DNA of 64,000 nucleotides from Nymphalis io. Lineage: Eukaryota; Arthropoda; Insecta; Lepidoptera; Nymphalidae. The DNA lies in the NCBI RefSeq assembly GCF_905147045.1, contig NC_065897.1, positions 12,725,001-12,789,000 on the forward strand. Reading direction: 5' to 3'. The position numbers and the translations under genes were made by a program. Positions 14,301 through 26,616 of the stretch are shown piece after piece (within the stretch, counting starts at the first letter, position 1; each line of letters opens with the position of its first letter). The notes beneath the pieces are model-generated. The model was given only the letters and a program-made list of their open reading frames with translations. It had not been told where the DNA came from and did no database searches.

Positions 14301-17300
14301 CAACTACGTTGTAGAGTAGATGCTGCTGGTGCTGATGCTCATCGTCAATTCGTCGCAGCTCATGGAAAGGCTGTTGTGGCGTTAGCAGAAACGGATGTTA
14401 GGTTAACCAGAGCATTGCATCTCGCTCCGATACCTTCAGATAAAGCTGCCACCCTTAAAGAATTAGATGTGAGTAATTTACATATAGTTAATTAACCCGC
14501 GTTATCTAAATATTGGACACACAGCTTATTGATTTATATGAGTTTTGTATGTTGAAGTGGCTCAAACTGATTTATATTTAATATAACAACCCTAAGTTAT
14601 TAGCAATATGTACTATTATATCACACATAATTAAATTATAATTATTTTACTTTGATGAATTCTTATTAAACAAACTAAATACTTATTATTATTTTTGGTA
14701 TACAGGAAGTAGAAAAAGAACTCCGCGAGTGTGAAGCACTAGTAGATGAAGCAGACAGATTGTCTGTGTCGGTGGCTAGCGTGTCCGGTGTATCGGATAT
14801 GGTGGGCGAGTACCGCGCACTGTTTGCAGACGTCAGGACCCGATTGGACCTCGCGAGGGCTGAAGTGGTCGGTGACGTGGACACCGCTGTACAGGTTTGT
14901 TGCTTAAATGTTTTGTTCTCTTACAACAAACAAACACCAGGCTATTCATATTTTTAACGTACAATCTTAAACATTGCATAATTAAACCATAATTATTAAT
15001 GGTCAGGTCGATACGTTAAAATGGGAAACTGATGCAGCGTTGCAAGTAGACACATTAACATCCAAAGAGACATATCGTGTCGAACTAGCGTCCGCAGTTA
15101 AGGAAACATCAGAATCTCTGGAAGCGCTCCGAACTGCACTACTCCAAGAACTAAAAGAAAACACCGGCAGCGAAGAATTAGCTACAGCAGCTAAAGAAAT
15201 AGCTAAAGCTGGAGCTAAGCCCGAACAAACACTCGAACTGGCCAAGCATCTATCAGAACTATTACTAACTGAATGCGACGCCACCGAGGAAGAAGCGATG
15301 TTGAAGGAGGTGGAATCTCTCTCATTAAGATACGAAGATCTCTTGACACAGGCCAAGAAACGCGAACTACAGATCAACAATTTGAGGTGAGTCAGCTTAT
15401 GAAATAGATTCGATGTGATTTCTGATTACTTTTTTTTTGTTATTTCAACCATGTATATTAATTGCAACTTTTCAAAGATTCGCCAGAATTTTCGTCCAAT
15501 TCGTTGGATGTAATAAATGGGTTTTAATACGTTTTCGCTATGTATTGTAAGGCAATGTAATGTAGACGCACTGGCACGTTTGGATTTGGTGGTGGGCTTC
15601 GTGATATTTGCCACTTTAACTCTAAATTTGAGCACTAATTGATATTCAACGCTGAACACTTTCTTAACCAATTAATATGTGATATTTAATTTTCTTCGTT
15701 AACTTCATTATGATTCGAAATATAAACATTTGCTATAATACTTCCTTGAAAGCAGTTTTTTTGGAAAATACAAAAGCTTTTATTGAAATATTTAATGGTC
15801 ATTTGTTGGCAATGGCTAATTATAACATTGAAATTCTGTCTTGGACATTATATTAAAATTATCTAAACATTAAAATGTATCCTAAAAATATAACTAAGAC
15901 AATATATTGATTTTGGAAATAAAATATATTCTATATGCACCTGATCTTCAAAATTATTTTCAATCTAGATCCAGTGTTAAACGCTTGTTAACCTGGCATG
16001 CAATATTAAACGTCGTTTTTGGTCCTAGGTTGCCCCACTCCGCGTCGTACGCTCTCACGTGCGAACAGTGAGTATCGCTTCCTAATATATTTTCTAACTC
16101 ACCGGAAATTCGCTCACAACCTCCCGAATTACGTTCACAAATACAAATACCTTATATGGCTGGTAGAATCTACATTCCAAACCGGTGGTAGATTTTAATT
16201 GAAATTAATATTGTAAAATGACGATTCATGAATGCTTGTGAGAGCGTTGTTGGATAAAGTATTTGACTTTTTTTTAATTATCGTTTATGTTTGTAAATTT
16301 ATTTTAAAACAATGATGAGCTGCTCGAATTAAATAAGTCTCTTGTAAATAACGATCGTATTATTAAATTCACTGATAAAGCACACACAGCATTAGCACTT
16401 TATTAACACAATTAAACATCTTCGGAATGTTTTCGCACTGTTACGTGATTTTATGGTTGTAAGCGAATTTCTGAAAAATAATAGTTTTGGCTGCACTTTA
16501 TTTGTTACGTGCACTTTCTTTTGTTATCTGCCATAATATATAATATAAGCAAATAATGAGATATCTAGAATCTAGATAAGTAATTTTTTGGATATACGCT
16601 GAATTTTATTTTCGGCTCAGAGAATTTGTGGCAGATGACATTTTTTTTTGTATACAATACAGCTTATTTTATGTTTGAGCAAATAAATAGTGCATGATTA
16701 CGTAGTTTGAAAAAGTTGATTTATACCAAATACTAATATTATATTCGTCTATGTCTGTAGTGTTCTAAATATTTATTTGTGCTTATATTTAAAAAATAAA
16801 TATTCATTGTGTATTATGTTATGTGAGTTATAATGTAATCGTTTGCTAATTTCGTAGCCGTATATTTGTCATTTAGAGAATATATTTTTTTAGAGCGCAC
16901 GAAATCCTAATAAGAATTAAAATTAATAAAATATTTTATTACAATTATAATTTTATTACACGTCACTCGATTTAAATTAAGGTTCAGGTATAGATTAAAT
17001 TTCAACATTTTCGAAATCAGCGAATATCACTATCGATCGCTTCGTTAAATCATCTTCATCTCCCGCTCCAGCGAGACCGGTCGCGTCACGTGTCCCCTCT
17101 GCTCCGATCGGAACTGGAAGCAGCTCGACAACGACCTGTGGCGGCTGGAGCAGTGGCTGCAGTTCGCGGAGGCCACGGACGAGGCGCACTCCGAGCCGCC
17201 CGAGCAGTACGACGCGCTCGAGGACGCGATACAGGTACTCACGGTACAACGATCACACGGACGGACAAAACGGACGCAACGTGTCCAACGAAATAAAGAA

Positions 17301-19321
17301 ACGAGCTTCCTCCATGCGATCGAATCGTAACGGCCCAGTCGTGCCCCGCAGGACCACCGCGAGTTCCTGCTAGACCTGGACTCGCACAAGGCGCTGGTGG
17401 TGTCGCTGAACGTGGTGGGCGCGCACGTGACGCGCCACGCGCGCCGCGCCGCCGACGCCGCGCGCGCGCGCGAGCGCCTCGCCGCCGCCAACCGGCGCTG
17501 GGACGGCGCCTGCGCGCGCGCCGCCGCCCGCCAGGCCGCGCTGCAGCACGCGCTGCTGCACAACGCGCAGTTCCACGACATCGGTGAGCCTGGCCGCATA
17601 TAGTATGGTGATGAATTGTTCCTTGGCCGATCGACGAAACTTTTGACGACATGAAATCGTAAATTTACGGTCGGACGAAGGATCCGACGTGCCCTCGTCG
17701 TTTCCCTCGCCGTGATAAATGAGATGAAGTGGGTCATACTGAGTCCCGCTGACCGACGATGAGTATCGTCGTGACTTTGAGATCTAGTTTTGTATACCTG
17801 GATCGTCCCCTCCCGCAGTGGTGGAGCTGGTGGAGCAGCTGGCGGCGGCGGAGCGCACGGTGCGCGCGCGCGAGCCGCTGCGATTGGCGCGGCCGCCCGG
17901 CGAGCTGCGCGACGACTTCCGGCGCTTCAGCGAGCTGCGCGACGAGCTGAGTAGAGCCGAGCCGCGCGTGCTGGCGCTGCGAGACGCCGCGCAGCTGCTG
18001 AAGGCCGACGCGCAGCACGTCTGCCGCAGGTGAGACCCCACCTTATACATTGCAACGTCGCATTAGTAAATCGATCTTCTATATTATCGAGACTGATCGA
18101 AGGGCTTCATTGTTAAAAAGAAAGCTCCGGAGTTTATTTAACTGACTACGCTTGTTTAGTGCGGGTTAAATCTTATAGATATAATAACTAATTATATCAT
18201 TCATGTTCCGTAGACTGGGTGAGCTCCGACTGCGCTTGCAATCCCTCCGCAAGCTGTCGGGCGTATATGCACTGAAGTTGGGTGCAGCGTTGGCTCGCTC
18301 GCCGCAGCACAGCTCCGCACTCGCCGCGGCCGCCGCCAGCGCGACCGCCGCCACCACACAGGTACACAAGCACACACAGACCCACAAAAACACGTACACT
18401 ACGCTTTAAAAGACTCAACGTCCCAGAAACCCACATTACACATTCAACAAATAAACAGACTAAGGTGAAATTATTTTTACGTAAAAAAAAATTTTTTACA
18501 TAAATTAAAAAATTAAATAAATTTCCGTTGCCAGCTTGACACTGCTTACAAACACAGAGCACTCAAAATTCACAGATTAAACTTGAATATAGCGGAGCTT
18601 TTTTAAATTGCGAATAAAACACAGTAATTTAAACAATTAAATTCATGTTCGTACATCCTACTAGAAATAAATATTAGTAATTACTTTTTATTTTTTTTAC
18701 GTAGCAACACTTTAGAAAATATGATTTATTATTTACAAATTGAGTAAATAAAGTATAAGAACCTAATCACAGTAGTAGCTTTGCACCGTATGTTGACGTA
18801 TATGGTTGTCCCTAGCTGTTGGAGGAGGACGAGCAGCAGCTGCCGGCGATGACGCTGCCGCCGCTCGACGATGCAGAGTGAGTCACGTATTTAGTTCACA
18901 CACGACACGCGTAGGACTAGCAACCGACATACCATGAGATTCATCTCATTTATTTACATATACAATATTTTTAGTTTGAAAATCGAACCGATTCACACCA
19001 ATTAATCATAAATATTTCTGTGCTCTATATTCGAAATACTCACGTTCGTTCTATTACTATCTGTGACGTTATGCAGCCTGTATTATGTATTACGTACCGC
19101 GCAGCGCGCTGAGCGAGGAGCGTGAGCGGCGCGAGCTGAGCGGCGTGCGGCGCGGGCTGCGCTTCGTGTGCCGCGTGGCGCGCGCGTCGCTGCCGTTCCA
19201 GGCGCTGCTGCTGCTGCTGCTGGGCGCGGCGGCGCTGGCCCCGCTGGCGCCGCCCGACTGCCGCCCGGCGCCGTCGCTGCAGCCCGTGCTGCGCTACCCG
19301 CACGGGCCGCCGCCGCTCTAG
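11342..19321 (+). CDS. Msp300: Nesprin-type KASH protein, 3' part (Msp300-like)
   Basis: Spectrin-repeat proteins of this kind sit in the outer nuclear membrane and tie nuclei to the cytoskeleton by binding SUN proteins in the perinuclear space. Exons read: 11342-11566, 12156-14468, 14706-14894, 15007-15386, 16029-16067, 17072-17234, 17352-17583, 17819-18029, 18214-18361, 18816-18877, 19105-19321. Phases all join and give 1,392 residues; the 5' end lies upstream. The 771-codon second exon is charged, helical, spectrin-like coil. The last exon has a Leu-rich membrane span preceded by basic residues, then a short lumenal tail with Cys and the ending LRYPHGPPPL, the KASH signature. The 39-nt exon 16029-16067 is the least certain. 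Exons from 17072 on are far richer in GC than the earlier ones. Klarsicht is the other insect KASH protein; the spectrin-like body favours Msp300. Confidence 0.82.
15387..17071. other. Two nesprin introns around a microexon
   Basis: 15387-16028 and 16068-17071 are AT-rich and hold no repeat or exon that I recognise other than the 39-nt exon 16029-16067. The later intron 18362-18815 is similarly empty. Confidence 0.55.
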
Positions 19322-19532
19322 ACACATTCCGCCTGTAAATACGACGATTTTTGTATATTTGTAACGTTGGGTGCGCGTGGCGCGGCGACGTCGACGTCGA
19401 CCATTATATTTATATTCGTTATTTATGTAACCCATATTTAAAGATGGCGCCGCACAAATGTAACGTGACGGCTCTCTGTACGCACTCACGCATTGCTACT
19501 TAACTACTAGGGTAAGGACTTCCGATCGCGTC

Positions 19533-19538
19533 AATAAA
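19533..19538 (+). terminator. Poly(A) signal of the nesprin gene
   Basis: AATAAA 212 bp after the KASH stop codon, followed by T-rich sequence. It is the only good signal between this stop and that of the opposing tetraspanin gene on the plus strand. Confidence 0.65.
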
Positions 19539-19564
19539 GCCTTACGTCGATCGAACCGTTGTCT

Positions 19565-19574
19565 TTTATTTATT
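19565..19574 (-). terminator. Poly(A) signals of the tetraspanin gene
   Basis: Two overlapping AATAAA hexamers on the minus strand about 90 bp after the tetraspanin stop codon (19664). They are about 30 bp from the nesprin signal on the other strand, so the two transcripts probably meet or overlap at their 3' ends. Confidence 0.6.
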
Positions 19575-19663
19575 ACCTTTGTCATAATTTTATTACATTA
19601 CATATTCCACGATTAAAACATTTTTAAAATACAAAATCTATTATACATACATAAAAAATATGT

Positions 19664-22600
19664 TTACGAAAGGTAAGGGAAGCTGCGCGCGCGCAGGCCG
19701 CGTCTCAGGGCGCTCGCGCTCGACTCATCTGGCTGGAAATAAAATTTAAAACATACGTAATTTAAAAAAACATATATGAGCAGTTCGTTCGTATACATAA
19801 TACACTTCTAATTACAAAATACTACTTATATTTATTGAAATTTAAAGTATGCATAAAATTTGAGTTACAATTTGATAAAAATATAGTTTTTTAATTATAA
19901 AAGAAAGTGAAACTTATTAGTTAATTTTAATGTTAAAATAGTAACATTGTCACATTTGAAAGGGACAATCAAAAATTTTTAGCGGTGAAATATTATTTGA
20001 TATGAGTCAAGGCAAGGAGCGCAGAACAACTAAGTAAATAAAAATTAAAATTGTTTAAAGACTTCACAGTTGTTAATATTATTTTATTATCTTATGGATT
20101 CGAAATAAATAAACTTGAGGTTGCTTTGTATCCGAAGAAACGACATTTAAAGTTTATTATTCCGTTTTTCATCACAATTCTTCATGACTTTTCTTATTCA
20201 ATAATTATTTTTTTTAAAACATCAAATCTTTGTTTTGAATGTCATTGCTATTTTTTTTTTATTATCATATATAAACTTATTTTTTTTTACACAAAACGTA
20301 AATGCCAGTATCAATGAAAACTTATCAAACATTACAGAATATATATATGTATATTGCTATTCACGATAATAAATAAATTATAGTATCGATTATTCGTGGC
20401 TTTACCGCGTTGTTTTTAGGAAGTAATTACTTAAACAATGATGTCTTTTTCCTTCGAACGTCAAATCAATGATGATAGAAAGGGAGAAGTAGTGGTTAAA
20501 TAAACAGTCGCTAAACAACATTTATAGATGAGGCCGATAAAACGTAATCAACGTTTAAGTTAGTATTTCCTTTCATTTAGACGGCGTAATACAACAATAA
20601 TGTAGATAATATACATATTATTTATGGCCTGGTTGGTCTAGTGGCTTGATGTAAGGCCGCAGACCCGGAGGTCCTGGGCTCAATTCCCAGGTCGGCCAAT
20701 AAAAAGTTATTGGGTTTTTTTTGTCGGAAAATTCTCAGTAACATCCCGGAGTCTGGAAGTTGGAAGTGTGTACACTCCGTGCCTCGGAACGAACGTAAAG
20801 CCGTTGGTCCTGCACCTGAACTCTTTACGGTCGTGTCGGATTGCCGTCCCATCGGATTATGAGAGTTACGGAATAGATAGTGCACCTGCGTTTGCGCACA
20901 CATTTGTGCACTCTCTTGTGTTATCTCCTGCGTAGATGGTTAATCTCTCTTGAGATTGATCGCCGTGGCCGAAATCGGTCTGGAGGACATATCTATTATA
21001 TATTAGGATAAAATCATTACATATTATAAATAGTAAAAAAAGTTAAAGGGATTGGACACTGGTTTTTACATTTGACTTAATAAATCACAATTTATGAAAT
21101 ATATTACATTAAGATTCTAATAAGACTCAGTCCAATGTATACATATTATAGTAATTAATGACAAACAAAATATGTGATGACGCCTCACCTTTGCACATTT
21201 CGTCGCAGCGCGTAACAAGTGTGTCACTAGCACTATCAGCATCTGACAACATTATTTACTTACTTTCACCTGAGTTTCTTAAGGATATATGATAGGTTTA
21301 TTTAATAATTCATTGTACAACACCAGAATACGTTGGATGATACAAGATGGAATAAGATAATATTCCATGAACACCTTTTCAACGTGCCTTGCTATTTCCA
21401 AAATTATTCGCAAGGAAAATGTTTCCATTAATTTTATTTGCCACGTTTGAAAATCTGCAGTGATATTCTGTAAGAATCCACTTCATTACTCGCTCGTGAA
21501 TATTGACAGCCGACTTATGGAGATATACTTTTTTGATGTGTGCTATAATTATTTTGTCCAATGTCGCATATTTTATTATTGACATTTTACGACCGATTTC
21601 TACGGTGAATTTCGATTAGTTCTTACAGAATAGTTAGTTGTATAGCATTTAATGATTCAGATATACGGTCAGATTAATTTTTTTGCACTTCTCTCTTAAA
21701 TACAAAGCTAAATATATATGTAATGTATGCTATGTTCAAATAATTTGTTTGTATTCTTTTAATTTGTTAATCTCGGGTCATTCTACTTTTCTGTTACAAC
21801 CATTTATTTAGAAAGGTTGTTGACACCATAACTGCAGGCAAAATCTCACGGATTAAAAATATTGACAGTATTATTTAATTGAGCTATAAATATGTTGATT
21901 TTCTTGTATTTACAAAAAAAATCGTTAAATGACTACGCGTGGTGGTATACCGACTACTGTTTACCTGCAAGAGCGCACAAAGGACGGTGAGCACGTGCAC
22001 GGCGAACGCGACGCGCGCGAGAGGGAGCTGAGCAGCCTCGCGACATCCGCGTTTGTGCAGCGACCTCACACCTTCGCCCTCCACCTGCCTCTGCGATAGT
22101 TACGTTACAGCTTTTTTCTTCCATTATTAGTTTCATTCTTACCATTATTAGCAAATAATCTTAATATTTCCTACATAATACAAGATAATTTATTATATAT
22201 ATATAATTATACTATAACTTACTAGCTGTAGAGGGTCGTGGTAGCAGGCAGTCAGCACGTGCGGCGAACAGCACGAGTACGGTGAGATGGGAAGCTTCAT
22301 TTTACCGTCCACGCCCGACAACCTACAGGGTTTGGTTTCGGTTAAATCTTAAAACACTGATATTTTATAAGATAATTATAATTAAGTTTTCAGATTCGTA
22401 AAAAATATTTTACACGGTTATTCAACAGCTTGTAGTAGAGGCTAGCTTGATAAACAATAGTTTTATTTAAAACTTCATTTTATGTATTATTGTACTGCTT
22501 GTACAGCCTTAATTGTTACCCACTTTTTTTACTTTTTAATTTGAATTTTCTAAAGGCACTTGAAGAACCTACCTAATCAACATCACACAAGTGCTCTTAA

Positions 22601-25211
22601 AATCATTATCAGTTACTTACGTAGTACCTTGGACCTACTCTTAATCCTAATTTACCATAAATAACGTATAGATATTATAATGCGTCTTTTTTTCCTAAAA
22701 AGGGACGGATATTGTTTTTGTGCCAACACGTAACTATACAAGTCTCGTACATTACATTACAAGTCTGTCGCTTGCGATATTGCATTACGTGCAAATGTTC
22801 TTGGAACTCATATGACAGCACTTATTTAGGTTGGGGGAGGGGGCTTGTCCTTGAAATTAAACTATAAATATCACAAACAGCTTACTTTATTACGAGTTCT
22901 TCGCTCTCATTGAGGAAGTCAATGCTGATCCAAGGGACCTCGTGCCAGTCCTCCGGACGATCTGCACCGCAGCAGTTCAGCTCTATCTTCAATACCGATG
23001 TGTTTTATAATTTTTAGTATAAAAAAAAATATGAGGGGATGACTTAAGAAAATTTGTAATTTTATAGTTTTTATTTATCCCTATGAAGGCTGCCGCTTTA
23101 CGTGCTTTTGCGTAGCCATAACACCAGATATTATTAGTGTTTTACTGACCTGCCGGAGATTCGGGCTATGGAAGTGAAGGATTAGAGGGAGCACATATGT
23201 GCACAAAGCACACAGACTAGGACTTCGGGTGCACGATAATATCTCTTGCCTAGTCAGTATTATTCAATGTTTAGTTAATAAATTTAAGGAGACATCTTTT
23301 TTCACAACTTCCATTGAAAAACAACGATAGCAACTTTTATTTCTGTTACCGTAACGGGATTGTATATATTCAAGCCAGAACAACCAGCGATAATATGAAT
23401 ATCTGGCACAGAAATATATAATTCTGAGATTAGCACCTTCAAGCGAAATCTTCGGCTTTATAATATTAAGTATAAATGATCTTCACAAGAGACATAACAT
23501 CTTAGTTCCCAAGATTGGTGGCGCATTGGCGATGTAAGGAATGGTTAATATTTCTTACGGCGCTAATGTCTAGGAGCCTATACATGGTATACACGATGGT
23601 ATGGCACTGCATATGTATGTGTATATCTGGTGATCCATTCGCCCATCCGCATACCTATATAATAAAATGAAAGATATATATTAACAACAAACATTACCTG
23701 CATCGTGTCAATGAACTGCTTCCAGGACGGTTCGGTGAGGTACTGAGTCATGCCGATGCGCAAAGTCGATGACAATTCTTTCATTAAAGCCTGCAATATT
23801 ACTTTTCATTTTAAATCTGTTAAATTTTATATCTATTTAAGAATAATAGACTGAAACCTGTAAATGATCACCATGAAAGTGGAAACATAAATGTATTTTT
23901 TTCATGGAGAAGTGTTTTATACTATTCATTTTATTGTAACTTATCTGTAGATAAATCTGGAGATAAATATTGTATGGCAGGACAACGTATGTGGAGTTTT
24001 GCTATTATATAATATATATTCTTATATTACCCTGTAACCAATAACCAAATTCAGAAACGTAACGACTGGTTCAATCATAAAAGTTATATACCACGGACTG
24101 ATTATTTTTTCAATGCTAAACTACAGTACCTTCAGCGTGGTCTTACAAGCAGCGTGGACCAGCAGACCATTAGCAGCGAGCAGGGTTCCGCTGAGGAGCC
24201 ACAGTCGAGCCACGGGCCCAACTCGGCTCCAGTGCGGATAGCGTAGCAACCACGACACCAAGCGGAAACCACTTGTGTAGTGAAGTTTCATACAATACGC
24301 TTGTAGGAGTATCAATATGTAGATCAGAATCACTTTGAACTGAAAAAATATTATAAACGATAACCCAGAGACGGGAATACTCGAATCTGAAAGACGCCGG
24401 TCCAAATAGACAATCTTAATTTGTGATTTGTGTGGACAAAATTCTGAGGAAATCTGCATGATAGATAGAAATCTGCCACAAATGCAATCCAATATTATAT
24501 CCACTAACTCGTATTGGAGTAGCGTGGTGGAAGAAGCTACAACTTACAAGGTAAATTTTCTTAAATTTTCTTAAAAGGAAAGGCGGCCTTTTATACTTGA
24601 ATTGATGAATATTTGCAATATCTATATATAGAAACATTTCTTTCTCTGACCACGACTTACACCTTATTTTTCATATTCATTCGTGTGAGCATGTGTTTCT
24701 AAGACTTGAACGGTGGCGGGAAATTAACCCACTAATAAATGCTTTCCCGGGGAGGCGTCAGGTGTGTGGCCGTAAGAAACGATCTTATATAATCTATTCT
24801 TATTTAATTATTTTTCCATGCAGCTGATCCGATCCCAAATATATAGTATAAGGAAAGCGAATGATGATTTACCGTAACAGCCTGTGAATGTCCCACTGCT
24901 GGGCTAGGTCTAGGCTAAGGCCTCTTCTCCCTTTTTGAGGAGATGGTTTGGAGCTTATTCCACCACGCTGCTCCAATGATTTAATTAATAAAAAAAATAT
25001 TTGATTTTACATAAAATAAAATAAAAATATGAGTATGCCAACACTAAAATAATACCTTATGTATTTTTTTCAATAGTGACATAATTTTATATGAAGTGTT
25101 GTAGCTATATATCACCATGACCAATGAGATTGTTAACTGCGCGATCAAAAGCGCGCGAAGAACGCCCGCCAACCGTCGGCCGCCTTTAGTAAGCGTGTCG
25201 CCTCGAGCCAT
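19664..25211 (-). CDS. Tetraspanin of the peripherin/RDS type, complete
   Basis: Tetraspanins are four-pass membrane proteins that organise membrane microdomains; peripherins shape photoreceptor discs in vertebrates. Exons (minus): 25211-25056, 24339-24130, 23790-23698, 22986-22886, 22322-22223, 22090-21965, 21242-21189, 19732-19664; all phases join and give 302 residues. Membrane spans fall near residues 13-38, 53-75, 90-118 and 246-275. The large extracellular loop has the CCG motif (158-160, context IELNCCGADRPEDWHEV), a second Cys pair SCC (203-205), Cys213 and RGC (234-236). The wording around CCG (DW, then WIS) and SCC is that of peripherin/ROM1 rather than typical CD63-type tetraspanins. 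The start is the first ATG after an in-frame stop, in an exon whose acceptor-like site at 25240-25241 suggests a 5' UTR intron. I do not know the insect orthologue's name. Confidence 0.85.
19733..21188. other. Last intron of the tetraspanin gene
   Basis: AT-rich, with a 110 bp repeat at 20415-20530 and a tRNA-derived SINE at 20623-20999. No exon or other gene seen. The remaining tetraspanin introns (21243-21964, 22323-22885, 22987-23697, 23791-24129, 24340-25055) hold only repeat scraps. Confidence 0.6.
20623..20999 (+). repeat. Third tRNA-derived SINE type
   Basis: A tRNA-like head at about 20626-20698 (A-box tggtctagtggc, B-box ggctcaattccc) is followed by a ~300 bp body. On the minus strand it gives a 93-codon frame without meaning. 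It lies in the last tetraspanin intron. Confidence 0.7.
24875..24985 (-). repeat. Metulj-like SINE, 3' part
   Basis: Truncated copy in the first intron of the tetraspanin gene, with a small duplication of ctaggctaagg. More decayed scraps of the family are at 1686-1772 (+), 11085-11235 (+), 24400-24600 (+), 34630-34707 (-), 51085-51215 (-), 59595-59670 (+) and 61568-61790 (+). Confidence 0.7.
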
Positions 25212-25254
25212 GGGACCACATGGCGTGGCATGCTATACACTGCAATAAAATTTA

Positions 25255-25545
25255 CATTTTTTTTATAGAATTGGAAGACGGACGAGCATATGGGCCACCT
25301 GATGGTAAGTGGTCACCAACGCCCATAGAAATTGGCATTGTAAGAAATATTAACCATCGCTTGCATCACCAATGCGCCACCAACTTTGGGAACTAAGATG
25401 TTATATTCCTTGTGCCTGTAATTACACTGGCTCACTCACCCTTCAAACCGGAACACAACAATACCAAGTACTGATGTTTTGCGGTAGAATATCTGATGAG
25501 TGGTACCCAGACGAGCTTGCACAAAGCTTTACCACCAGGAAAATT
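25255..25545 (+). repeat. ~290 bp interspersed repeat (family B)
   Basis: Slightly older copy between the tetraspanin and dynein genes, ending just before the LINE tail at 25590. Confidence 0.78.
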
Positions 25546-25589
25546 TATATGACTAATCTAATTATTAAAAAATAATTTTCAACCACTTA

Positions 25590-25888
25590 GGATTAGAGGG
25601 GATCATGTATTAGGTGGAGCGTCACGGTAGCATGTGTAAGTTTTTAGTTTGAATTCCGATGTTCGGGGCGCACTCGGCACCTTGGATACCGACGAGCACC
25701 ACATACCCGCCCACTATTCCCGTGGGGGAAATGCATAATGCGTTTTTCCAGCGTAAAAAATGTTTCATGTATTAGGTTTAAAAATTAAGCCTATAAAGCA
25801 AATTTCATTGAAATCGGTTCGATGGTTTAGCCGTGAAAGTGTAACAGACAAACAGACAAAGAGTTCGCATTTACAATATTAGTATAAA
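25590..25888 (+). repeat. RTE-like LINE tail
   Basis: Contains the tail common in lepidopteran RTE copies (gaaatcggttcgatggttta, then gtaacagacaaacagac and an AATATTAGTATAA end). Similar weaker tails are at about 950-1090, 5575-5690 and 1470-1600. Confidence 0.6.
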
Positions 25889-26399
25889 TTATAACTAACT
25901 GACGTACGGAGTCCAAGAATGCGTCTAGAAGGATACACCACGTATATAGACGAACAAATAACGTATATTAAAGTAGCTTCAAAAAAGATCCTTGAAAATT
26001 CATTCTTAAAAGTTGTTAATATAATGATAAAAATTAAATTAATATATAAATAGGGAATGGAAGTTTGCATATAATTACGTCATTTTTGAAGTTGAAAATT
26101 GGTGGTCACTTCGCTTCTAAGCGAGAAAATACAGTTGATACAGCGTTTTTAAAGATCGTCCATCAGCACAGTGAAATTTTAGATGAAAATTTCTATGGAA
26201 GCTTAGTATTATAAGTTTTATATATAACTAAAATATTATTATCTAGTATTCACCTCTTTGAAATTATTTTTCTTATTATATCTATATTTTAGGCTTTAAT
26301 TACTATGTTATAAAATGACTATTAAACTATTTGACAATTTATGTCTGACGTATTTAATTTATTTTTTACATAAAAGCACTTACGGCCTTTCTTATAGAC

Positions 26400-26520
26400 G
26401 TTGTATAACGGGTCATAAGTTAACAATGCTGTCTTCTTCTTTCGAATGTTTAATCAATAATGACAGAAAGAGTGAAATCATTGTTCAACTATGCAGCCAC
26501 TATGCAACGTTATAAGTAAG
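26400..26520 (+). repeat. 110 bp repeat (family D), four copies in window
   Basis: Shares a pattern (taaacaatgctgtcttcttc, then aatgacagaaagag, then a decamer like cagccgctaagcaa) with 11-95, 1815-1930 and 20415-20530, all in the same orientation. No coding content. Confidence 0.6.
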
Positions 26521-26616
26521 ACTGTTAGATAAAGATATAAAAATAATGTAATACCAGTACTACCAATATCTTTTTACATGTAATATATCATTGACCAATA
26601 CCAAATACTAAAGCAC

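Noticed and set aside
19077..19104. Acceptor at 19076 as start of the last nesprin exon
   Set aside because: It puts the KASH region out of frame; the acceptor ending at 19104 keeps phase with the preceding exon.
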